Assembly: GCA_928724745.1 (NCBI GenBank)
Contig: CAKMXJ010000016.1
Location: 520,001-584,000, forward strand
Direction of reading: 5' to 3'
Source: Anthracocystis setariae
Taxonomy: Eukaryota > Basidiomycota > Ustilaginomycetes > Ustilaginales > Ustilaginaceae
DNA length: 64,000 bases
The notes beneath the pieces are model-generated. The model did not search any database, was not told the DNA's origin, and worked only from the letters and a program-made list of their open reading frames with translations. Position 1 is the first letter of the stretch. Every line of letters begins with the position of its first letter. Of the stretch, positions 52,266 to 62,085 are shown piece by piece. The position numbers were made by a program, and so were the translations under genes.

Positions 52266-53960
52266 TCAGTTGGCAGCATTGTTGCCAAAGTACGACCCGA
52301 AAGGTTGCTGTCGCTTCATCTGCTCATTTGGGCTGTGAAGAGAGGGCGACATCATGGGCGGGTTCTGATATCCGCCCATGGGTCCGAAGCGGTCCTTGTT
52401 CTGACCTTCGAGCTTGATGTAACCGTTATTGGGATCATTGGGCAGGCCAGAAGAACTCAGACCAGGGTGGTCCACCCCGCCAGCAACCGGGAACGACTGC
52501 GTACCATAAGGCACGTTGTTGAACAATTTGGCGCTACCGGGTCTTGACATCTGCTGGATGGCATCCTGGGCTTCGTTCGGCTCTCCAGCCCGAACCAGGC
52601 CACCAGAAATCAGTGGCTTGACGTCGATCGGGGAAGAGGCAGAGGTATCTTCGGGTGACGTGAAGGCATTCACAAGTCCTCCGGCCAACTGCTGTCGCTG
52701 TGCCCGCTGAAAGGCGTCCTCGCCGACGAAGTTGGGGTACTGCTGAGGTTGCTGTTGTGTGCCGTATGACTGGAGTCCGCCCTGCACTAGCTGAGTGGCT
52801 TGCGCTCTGTCATCATTTCCACCTATGCGATTGCCATATTCGGGGCTGAGGTTGGCCGATGGGTTGGCTGGCGTCGCCGATGACCACATCCTGTCAGAGA
52901 AACCACGAGAGCTGCCGGTGTCACTTTGGAATCCCGGGTGCTGCTGTTGACCTTGGTAGTGCAAATCGTCTCGAAAGCTGCTGAAATCCCGTGACCTCGA
53001 CTCGCTCGAGCCACCGTCATAAGGGCCGCGACTAGAGCTGGCTCCTTCGCTGTGCTCGAGCTTCGACAAAGTGGCGGCGCGCTTTCGGTTGTCGCTCGAC
53101 TTCTTGTTACCGATGCCACAACCCTTGACGAGGACGTGGCGTTTGAGGGCATCCTTGCGACTGAAGGCCTTGTCGCAGTAGCCACAAGGAAAGGGCTTGA
53201 CAGCCAAGTGGATGCGGGCGTGACGTTTGAGATCGTGGTTTCGACTAAAGATGGCGTCGCATGCCGAGCACTTGAACTGCTTTGGAGGGGGAAGCGACGA
53301 TCTTGATTTGAGCTTGCCCTTATCGGCCGCCGAGGTGAGAGTGAGGCGAGGAACCTGACCTGTAGGTGCGGGAAGTCCAGCGAACGCATCCAACGAACTC
53401 GGGCCCAGGGGCCAAATTTCGGCAGTATGGTCGTAAGGAGCCCCTATGCCCACTGCTGCGCCGTTCAAGACTTTAGCAAAGGACTCTCCTCCAGCCTGTA
53501 GGGGTTCCCCATAAGTGCTGGAGCTGCCAAGGTACGGTGGCTGGTTTTGCACAGGAGGCTGTGGCCTCTGACCAAGTGGCGGCATGAACGTGGCGGTTGG
53601 GTACTCGGCATAGTCCGTGGACTGATCCCCCATGCCCCAAGGAACCTGCGCGGGCTGACTGTAGACGACAGGATGACGCGTCGCTGATGACGAACCATCG
53701 TATGTGTAGCTGGAAGGGTGACTCTGATGACGGGCGAAGTCTGATTGCGTGAAGCTGTTGGGAAATCTGTCCGAGACAGGTGCAGGCGGCGTCTGATGTT
53801 GCTGCTGTACGCGAGGGACCGGCCACATGGGTTCGAGATGCTCTTCCGTGGGCCTCCGATCATGGCCAAAGTTGGGGAAAGAGGACGACGGTGCCATTCT
53901 ATTATAAGGGTGACCGAAGCCGTACTGGCCGACTCCGTCGTGACGTTGTGCAACGGCCAT
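52266..53960 (-). CDS. C2H2-type zinc-finger transcription factor
   Basis: 564 aa, single exon, ATG at 53960. Two adjacent fingers lie at about residues 226-285: FKCSACDAIFSRNHDLKRHARIH (canonical C2H2) and FPCGYCDKAFSRKDALKRHVLVKGC, in which the last ligand position is Cys after a five-residue spacer, giving C2HC. The flanks are Gln/Pro/Ser/Gly-rich and probably disordered. A basic stretch (NRKRAATL) after the fingers could be a nuclear signal. The finger pair resembles regulators common in basidiomycetes, but I cannot name an ortholog. The 5' side is unusually long and may carry a spliced leader. Confidence 0.82.
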   Translation of the reverse strand: MAVAQRHDGVGQYGFGHPYNRMAPSSSFPNFGHDRRPTEEHLEPMWPVPRVQQQHQTPPAPVSDRFPNSFTQSDFARHQSHPSSYTYDGSSSATRHPVVYSQPAQVPWGMGDQSTDYAEYPTATFMPPLGQRPQPPVQNQPPYLGSSSTYGEPLQAGGESFAKVLNGAAVGIGAPYDHTAEIWPLGPSSLDAFAGLPAPTGQVPRLTLTSAADKGKLKSRSSLPPPKQFKCSACDAIFSRNHDLKRHARIHLAVKPFPCGYCDKAFSRKDALKRHVLVKGCGIGNKKSSDNRKRAATLSKLEHSEGASSSRGPYDGGSSESRSRDFSSFRDDLHYQGQQQHPGFQSDTGSSRGFSDRMWSSATPANPSANLSPEYGNRIGGNDDRAQATQLVQGGLQSYGTQQQPQQYPNFVGEDAFQRAQRQQLAGGLVNAFTSPEDTSASSPIDVKPLISGGLVRAGEPNEAQDAIQQMSRPGSAKLFNNVPYGTQSFPVAGGVDHPGLSSSGLPNDPNNGYIKLEGQNKDRFGPMGGYQNPPMMSPSLHSPNEQMKRQQPFGSYFGNNAAN

Positions 53961-56400
53961 TGACTATTCCTGCGTCTTGGCAGGAGAGGCGACTAAAGTA
54001 ATGCTACTGCTGGCGATCGAGCGACAAACGAGGAGAATTTACCGTCAAGGTCGACCGTAATTGCAACTTGCGTCGATGGTTCTTCTGGCGAGGATGAGTG
54101 CAGAGAAGAGATAGCTGAAGTTCTACCAGGAAAGGCACAGAGAGCCCGATGAGGTGATCGCTGAAAAGAAATCAGCTTCTTCTTGACTGGTAATATATCC
54201 GTTTCGATGACAAAGGAGAGATTGCCGAGGCGGGAGGGGGCCTAGCAGATGTATGGGCCGAGCTGCGCCGAAAACGTTCACGCAAGATCTTGACAACGGG
54301 GGCGGAGAGGATCAGCGGCGGGAAGATGAGCTGACTTCCGCTAACAGCGCACTTGAGGGCGTGCTGAAGAGAATCCGGGTTGTGCGATTTGGACAGAGCA
54401 AGATCCAGGAACGAGCTGCCCACCAGGAATGCCTAGGAGGGCCTGAGCTTCGGGTATCGATTTCCGTAACCGCAGGGTAGTCTTGTATACTTGCAAAGAT
54501 GTAGCCGCGGTTGGCGCTGCGAATGTTGGAAGCGCGGAGGGTGGGAACAAAGTTGACCGTTCCGACAACAAGCAAGGTTAGGAAGGATGTGTATGCAGGT
54601 CAAGGGAAACAACAAATGAAGGGAGCTTGATGGGAGCAAGTGGGATGAACCGAGTCTATCCGATGCAGTTCAGCAGACTTTAGTTTGCAACGCCGGAAGT
54701 TGCCTCTAGACAGACGTGGCAGTTAGGGCCTGCGATGACTGGAGTCAGAAATGAACCAGGACCAGACGCCAAGGCCCACGCAGGAGGAGGTTTACATGAA
54801 CACATTGAGTGCGTGAGGAGGAACAAGGTCGACGTAGTTGGAGCAAGAGCCAGACCGGGTAATTGATGATGGCGATAGGTTCGACGGCAATGGGAGACCA
54901 GCGGCAATCGTAGAGGATGACGGAGGACAAAGCGCAAATGGAAGCGGAACAAATGGTCAGAAGAGTCAGCGAAATGGAAGGGTGAGTAGGTGAAGTGGTG
55001 CCGGGACGTAGGGAGCAGACAGAAGCGATCAACCAATGAATAGCGCGTGCTTACATCGCCTATAGCGATGGCTCCTGAACATTGAGCCCACGATACAGCC
55101 CCGGAAGCGATGAAGGCTGAACAAGGGCAGTCGAACGTCTGCTTGATGATACGGGCCAAACTGGAAGAGGCTTGCGATGCATCTAGCTCTCGAGGCAACC
55201 GGCGAATGCCGCGCGCAGGTTCGGCCAATTGTTAAGGTTGCACCTGCTCATATGCGTATGTGGCCCACAACTCGGTGAAGCAGCGACAGGAGAAAGCTTC
55301 ATTCGGGACGTAGCTCGCGTGAGCATGACAGCTACGGCCGTTTGAAGCGTTCGCGAGCGGCATGTACCGGCCGAACGAAGCGCTAAGGGCGTAAAGAGCT
55401 TCATCGCGGCAACATCGAGAGATGCCCGGACGACACATGCAGGGCAGAGGACTGGAGTACCAGGAGAATCGGGTGCACGACAAAGTTTGGATAGTGGGGC
55501 GGCGGTACATGAAGTGTGTGGGTTACTTACGACTTTCGAGCTTGAGGTTGGCGTGACGATCTACCACCGTTCCCATGCAATCGAGGTTGATGATAGTAAA
55601 GACGCACGTCCAAATGCGCGAGCCCAAGATCAGAGACAAGGATTAGATCTGCGAATATGCAGCTCGATGCTGACTGCAGAGGTGCCGAGCGGCTGTTCGG
55701 CTGCGATCAGCGCAGACGACTAGCCCAGCGAGATGAGCTTGCCACTGTCTCGGCCAGAGAAGATGCTGACAGACGACGAACAAGGGCAAGAACCAAGCGG
55801 GCGGGCGGGCAAGCGAGCGAGCGAGCTGTGTTAAGCTATGCAATCACCACCACCACCGTCTCGACCACCCGAGGTTCAAGGTCGATAGCTTCGCCTCGGA
55901 TGTGCCGACGGCGACGAGGAACAGCGGAGAGCAGAGAAGGCACCCTCCGAAAGCCAACGTGATGGTCGTACTGTCGCAAGATAGAGATGCTGGTCGAGGA
56001 CGCGAGTTGGCCCGATATATGACGAGAAGTAGCAACAAGAAGGTAGTTGGAAAGGAAGGTCGCGTCGAGGGCTTGGCAAGTCGAGAAAGGGGCGGCTACT
56101 TAGAGGAAAGGGAAGCAGAGCTGGGCCTCGACTGGCTACTAGAGACTAGCAGCTACAGTCACAGGCGCAGTCACAGTCGCAGTCACACTAGATGCAGGCG
56201 ACTACTGCACTCCGGCGAGCTCTAAAGTCGGAAAGAGGCCGGTAGTCTGGGAACTGAGGCTGAGAGCGATGCGCGTAGAGCCGTAATGTTGACGAGATCG
56301 CAAACAAGCTGGGAAAAGCTGCGCGGCCAACTATCCACGATCCCCAATCCAGAAGCGAGCGAGCGAGCGAATGAAATCTCGAGAGATGGTCGGAACGGGT
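53961..56400 (-). other. Possible spliced leader or unresolved multi-exon gene upstream of the C2H2 gene
   Basis: On the minus strand this region shows good donors (GTAAGT at 55530, GTAAGC at 55054) and an acceptor-like GACGCAG about 10 nt before the C2H2 ATG. One candidate first exon, ATG 55576 to 55531 (15 codons plus one base), ends at the strong donor. Downstream frames are open for 60-90 codons in places, with hydrophobic segments near 54950-54860, but I could not connect them into one protein with consistent phase. It may be a long 5' leader with short upstream frames, or a poorly conserved gene. Confidence 0.3.
55800..55830. repeat. (GGGC)n/(GAGC)n tetranucleotide repeats
   Basis: Consecutive short runs of GGGC and GAGC/AAGC units. 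Similar short tandems occur nearby (GAGC near 56353; CAGTCACAG units near 56157-56189; ATCA units at 56725-56740). Confidence 0.7.
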
Positions 56401-57175
56401 TAAGGTATGTTTGAACCAAACAGAGCTCAGACATGGGCGGCAAAGGGGGAGCGGAACGGAAAAGTCAAGAAAAAAGGAGGTTAGGTGAGGTCAAGTGCAG
56501 CCAGCACCCGGAGCGCATGTGGGCAGCTGGAAGACATGCGCTGAAGGATGCATCAGCTGGCATCCAGGTGCAGCAGCGCGCGCAGCAGAGAGAGGAGGGG
56601 AAAGGGGGGCAGCAAGAGAGGGGGCAAACAACCAAGTTGATCAGTAGATTTGGCAAGAACAACAGGCAAGCCAAGATGTGCATAAGGAGCAGCTCCAAGA
56701 CGAGGAGAATCCAATCCGACCGATCAATCAATCAATCAATCAGATGTGCAAGCGGGAAGGCTCATGGATGAGGCACGCTGAGTCGGTTAGCATACAGCGC
56801 TCCAGGCGCATCGGACCAAAAAGCAAGTCTAGCTAAGCGAAGAATCGGTCAGCATAGGCCACATAAAAATCAATTTCTACATTTTTATTTATTTAAAATT
56901 ATTCTTTCGGATTGGTTTTTTTTTAAAAAAAGGGAAAAAAAATGTGTTGGGTGGAAAGGTTGATTGGCACGTCGCTACAAATTTGAACGCAACGACGTAC
57001 AGTTTCGAGAGGATCGCGACGGAAACAAAGAAGCTCGCGGGCTACAGTGAAAATCATACCGCGAGTGAATCAGGAAAGGGGCGGCTAAGCTGCAAGTGGG
57101 GGAGCTCGACAACGTGCTGTAGTCCGTTAGGCGCCAGAAATGACGAACTTCACCACAGTCCAGAACTGTACTGTC

Positions 57176-57205
57176 CAGTACAGTACAGTACAGTACAGTA
57201 CAGTA
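57176..57205. repeat. (CAGTA)6 tandem repeat
   Basis: Six perfect CAGTA units, flanked by further degenerate copies (ACTGTACTGTC before, ACCGTTCAGGACAGTAC after). It is the densest instance of the motif scattered through this end of the window. Confidence 0.95.
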
Positions 57206-57408
57206 CCGTTCAGGACAGTACATAAAATCTACACAACATGCACGCGCTTTCGGGTGCGGTGTTCCAAAAATTTCTGGGCCTAGCCCCTGGGTGGGATCCT
57301 GGTGTGAATCAGGTCAGAGGAGCCGTCGCGACCACAGCAAGAGCAAGAAGGTTTCCTCGTCCTCGACAACGACGACGTCGTCATCATCCTTTGCAGCAGC
57401 TGCTTCTG

Positions 57409-57450
57409 AAAAAAAAAAAAAAAAGAAAAAAAAAGAAAAAGAAAAAAAAG
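57409..57450. repeat. A-rich tract with single G interruptions
   Basis: A15, then A and G mixtures up to 57450. The frames through it give only poly-Lys and are not genes. Confidence 0.9.
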
Positions 57451-57895
57451 TATCTTTCGTCCGCAGCAAGCAAGGGTCATGCGTCGTTCTGCCTTGTCGC
57501 CCTCTTCGTACAGTAACCGCCGCAAGCGAGACACGGCCCGGCTTGAGCATGCCTTCTTTAAACCTTGCATCACCGTGGGCCGGCTACACACCATCACTAG
57601 CCTCGCCTGTTTTGGTAATCTCTATGCGTCGTGTGCCGTAACAACTGGACCTGCGAGTGGACGGTTTCAGCTTGCTCACGTTTGTTGTGTGAGTGAATCT
57701 GAATCGAACGATTGATGGTCCACAAATGGGCCTCACGCAAGGCTGCTGGCGGTAGATTCACATTTACATCGCAAGTTGAAGGTGTGGACCTTTAGATGAG
57801 GCTGGACGGACTCTGATTGGCGAATTGCAGAAGCTCGAACAATGTCCGTCCAACTGACAGGCCACCTGAATGATCAAATGACCAAACCGGCTGCG

Positions 57896-57940
57896 AATGC
57901 AAAATGCAAAATGCAAATGCAAATGCAAATGCAAATGCAT
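57896..57940. repeat. (ATGCAA)n hexanucleotide-like repeat
   Basis: Six or so units of ATGCAA or ATGCAAA in tandem, ending in ATGCAT. Confidence 0.9.
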
Positions 57941-58181
57941 AGAAGCCAACCAACGCATCATTCCTCACGATCTAATCTAGCTACAACACACACTTTGACG
58001 ACGACGTATGCCGAGCGACAGACGCAAGCGGGGTTGCAGTTGCACCACCTGTCGCAATTCTTCATCCAGATGTGACGTGTTGTGGAATTTCATCAATAGA
58101 TCGCATCCAAGCGAAGTTGGACTCGCCGCATATCTGATTGTCCAAGTCAGAAGGAGCGGCTTTGTTGAGCGAGATCGGCAT

Positions 58182-58197
58182 TGTACAGTACTGTACA
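58182..58197. repeat. 16-bp perfect palindrome TGTACAGTACTGTACA
   Basis: A perfect inverted repeat made of the CAGTAC/GTACTG motif. A 14-bp relative, GTACTGTACAGTAC, is at 58671-58684. Confidence 0.95.
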
Positions 58198-58670
58198 GCA
58201 CATTGGCCGAGTTGGCCGATTCGCGACTGGTCGACAAGACGGAGGGGCGCAAGTGTCAACATCGGATCCAGGGAGCGCTTGTTTGGTGAGCCGGTGACGA
58301 GTCGAAGCCCTGTCTGTTATTTGGAACTGTTTCATTATGGCGTTATATTGTCAACCGGTGCTCCGCCCCAACCCTCATGGGCAAGGCAAGGGACGATTTG
58401 AGAGGCAAAATCATCGTGACCGGACAGAGCCAATCCATCGGCTCGTGATACAGTAAACTACTGTATGAATGTAATTCTTCACAAGAAGAACTTTTTTTTG
58501 TTTTGTGGGAAAACGAGATCGATTTGGAGTCGTCGCGATCAGCTGAACAAGGTTCCGGTTTTCGCCTCTCCGTCATCCTCCAGGGTATCGTCGCAGCTGA
58601 CAACCACTCCACTGTATCGGTGGAACCCGCTGAAATTCAAGACAAATTCGTTTTGACGGCCTGCAATCCA

Positions 58671-58684
58671 GTACTGTACAGTAC
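58671..58684. repeat. 14-bp perfect palindrome GTACTGTACAGTAC
   Basis: Perfect inverted repeat of the same motif family as 58182-58197. Confidence 0.95.
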
Positions 58685-60490
58685 AGCGCAATATGCAGAA
58701 CGGAACAGTAATTCTTATCAAAACATATTCGAATTTCAAACTCAATTTTCTTGCTTGGCAGGGGCGGGTGTCACAGTCAGCAGATTAGAGAGCGGCAAGC
58801 AGCAGGTGAGGCGAAGCGGAGATTACGCAGCTCCCGGGTCCGGGTGCACATTTTTTTCTCCTTATTTTTGTTATGGAAAAAAATTACCATATTCACAGCA
58901 AAAGCCCTTGGAATGGTTCTGTGGGAGCTTGAAATCCTGTAGCTGGAAATCAGCCACTCAAATGCCTCGGTCTGGGCTCTTGCCAGATGTTGATCAGCCG
59001 TTTACTCGACCGAATCTTTTGAAATCCAGCGATTCCGCTCAAAAAAGCGAATCCCAGTTCACGGTTGAGGGCCTGACGGACTCGAACCATGACAGTGTTG
59101 ATGTCGAGCAGGAAGCGGTGCGCGATAGAGGTGTTAGATGATCGCGAAACGCTACGGGGTCGGGACAGAACAAGTCGGTTGGTTTTGTTCGATTCATTCG
59201 CTCTACTTCGATCGAAGCTCCAATGCCAGCGCTGCGATCCATGAAGGTCATCGGAATGCCGAAGCGAAGGAGCTGCAACAGATCACAATCTGTTGCTCTT
59301 CTTCGTGTCGTGGAAATGCCACCAATCCGGTGTGCCAGTTCGATTAACATATTCCCAAAGCTAAGGTTAGGGGTTCGGTTCAACCGAACCAGCCAATCGC
59401 CTCACGGCAAGTTGACCCATCGACGGGGGATCTGTTCATCGCCATCTATTTCTTGTTGTTCACGACCAATCGTAACGAAGCGGAGTAGTGCAATTTTCAC
59501 CTTGACCATAGGCCGAAAAAGCTAGGAGGAGGATACAATTCTGCGGAGTTGCAGTACAACACAGTACAGGACAGTAGCGATATGAAAGGTCTAGATCCCC
59601 CCAGGGTCTTCCATGTTTGCAGCTGGAAGCAATCCGATCCGAAAAATTTCCTTCGGGATCATTCCACTCTCTCTCTCTCTCTCTCTCCCACTGGCACTTG
59701 CAATAGATATCCTTTCTCCTTCTTGAACATTGATGAGATTGAAGTGATGCTTGCGACCAGATAGTCCCGATCCAAGATGGTTGTCGTGCTGTGGAGAACG
59801 AGATCAATGCTATTGTCTACATTATGAAGATGCAAGCATGGGCGAGGTGTGAAGCGAATCTGTCTCGGAATGGCTCCATCGTGCAGGAAATCGATCCGAA
59901 AACCACTTTTTGTCCTGGAGTATCATGCTCAGTAGCCACACATGATGGCATTTGGACCGTGTGAAAAAGTCCGGCGACAGTAGGTTCGTCCGAAGCGACA
60001 GAAGAGATGCCTTAGGGACCATACGAAGCGATGAATGCCAACACGTACCGTACACTGTAGTCAAATTGGCATTCGCCGACGTCTTCGAGTTCCTTCAGCG
60101 ACGATTTATCCATATCTCTCCGAGCCAACACGCGATCCTGCACTGCCGACGAGAAAATGGTTTCCTCGAAGCGTGAAACCCCGTCAATCTTTTCCGAGAT
60201 GAAACGAAGGGCTTATCCAATTTGGTACTTCCACTGTGCTATACTGTACTGTCCACAGCTGTGTTAGAAAATTTTTCTGGATCTGGCTGCGTTACGAAAC
60301 AGCATGCCTGTGGAACTCTTGGATATGAGGCACCGGTATGGTATGCAGGAGCTTGCTTACGAGACATCGATACAGTTCCTAGACACGTTCGGTGGGTCTT
60401 CCGATGCGCTCCGCCATTTGCCGAGTTCGCTTGAACCCACCATGCTGCATACTGCACAGGATTTCCCACGCGTCAACTGTAATCCTCTCT

Positions 60491-60534
60491 CTTTTTTATT
60501 TTTTTTTTATTTTTTTTCTTTCTTTCTTTCTTTC
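60491..60534. repeat. T-rich low-complexity tract
   Basis: T6-T10 runs separated by single A, then four CTTT units. Confidence 0.9.
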
Positions 60535-62060
60535 AAGTGTTCATTCTTTATTTTAATTTTATGCTTTTAGAAACAAACTTCATTTGCCGTACTGAACTCC
60601 TGCCCTGATTTCGGCCAGGATCAACGCAGTGGATCAAAGCGCCGAACTATTCTACGCTCAGCTTGCCCGAGGAAAAACAACATGCATCGACGTTTGCGCC
60701 CGGGATCTTCATCTCTTGCTTGGCAGCTAGCATGTCTGAACCGACCGAGCCGAACTGTGACGTTGCCATATGCGACTCGCGGATTCGTTGATATTTGCTT
60801 TAGCAGTGTGCAAGCGCTATTGGAAGCAAGGCTTCCTTGGGGTGTCGCTACCCAGTCCCGGTTCATCATCCCGAGGGTGAAAGCAAATCCAACAACGACG
60901 GGTCGATGCTGGTTCCCGAACCTCGGCTACGAATTGGATGGTCTTCGCACGATCAGAGAGAATAGGTGGACGCGTGCTTGCTCATCCAAGCTTGGACCAG
61001 CTGGCAATCCAATGTTGCACTCGTGGCAAAGCAAGGATCCTTGATCTAGGCAAGGTAAGGCAAGGTGAGACTGCTGGCAACAGAAAGCAAGCATGTCGGC
61101 TGACTTTGACCACTGAAACATTCAAAATGGGGAGGAACGGAACGGAAGGCATTACGGTACAGTACCTGCAGAGACTGAAATCGGATGCTCGCTACGGTGC
61201 GGCCTGAAGGGGGGTTACGTACTGTACCGGGACAGTCCAGTTTGCTCTTGGTCGCAAGGGGCTTTCGTGTTGGTCGAGATCCTAGACATGCTCATTGGTG
61301 GCATTGGTGGACCGAGGCACGGGTCAATGCAAACGATCTTGGCAATGAATTGTTGAGGCGGTGGGAAACATCCGGGCTAGACCGTGCAATACCCGTAATA
61401 GTGTGAAAATGAAAAAAAAACAATTTCATTCGTCACGGTCATCTCGGTCTACGCTCTGTACTGTGTTCTGCGCAGTATTGTGCAGCAGCTTCACTTGCCT
61501 GCCAGCTCTGGTCATGTTGAAATTACTCTCGGACCGAATCTGGAGCGGGCGATCACGTCAACGGTCTTGGCTCGAAACACGGAGCCGTTGGACAGCTCAA
61601 GTTTCGGCTCGGCTCTAGAACTCGGTCTCGTATGAAGTGGTTTATTGATGACGTGTAAGCTCGCTCCCGATCGCCTCGTTGCTGTTTCATTCAACGCGTC
61701 GCAACGTCGGACTCGAGTCACTCGCTTCTTGCAATCAGAGGCATTCTTATGTTGTCCAGGTACGCGAAACCGCTTCGGACTCCGATGACGATGCAAGCGA
61801 GCAAGCAAGCAAAGCAAGCAAAGCAAGCAACCGACGATAAGTTGGATGATGCTCTGTGGCAATCCAGTCAGTCAGACAACATCGTTGTCGCTGTTGTGAA
61901 CATTCCAAAGAGAGACGGGTCTCCCGATACCGTGGCGTGGGTGAGACTGGGTAACCTCGGATCAGGGCGATCCTTATGCACAGTCACAGCTTGAACTGGG
62001 ATGGAACTTGTGTTAGCAGCTCAGATTGTCAACATCCATCTACTGCATTGTGCTGTAACG

Positions 62061-62085
62061 TGCTGTGCTGTGCTGTGCTGTGCTG
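62061..62085. repeat. (TGCTG)5 tandem repeat
   Basis: Five perfect TGCTG units ending in TGTAC, close in sequence to the TACTG motif found through the region. Confidence 0.95.

Noticed and set aside
57291..57641. 116-codon frame with a poly-Lys run
   Set aside because: Its open state is produced by the A-rich repeat at 57409-57450.
59060..59130. tRNA-like T-loop (GGTTCGAGTCC on the minus strand)
   Set aside because: No D arm, anticodon arm or acceptor stem can be built around it.
58503..59141. 212-codon plus-strand frame in the gene-poor end
   Set aside because: It opens at TTG, runs through a CAGTAC palindrome, and has no domain or biased codon use.
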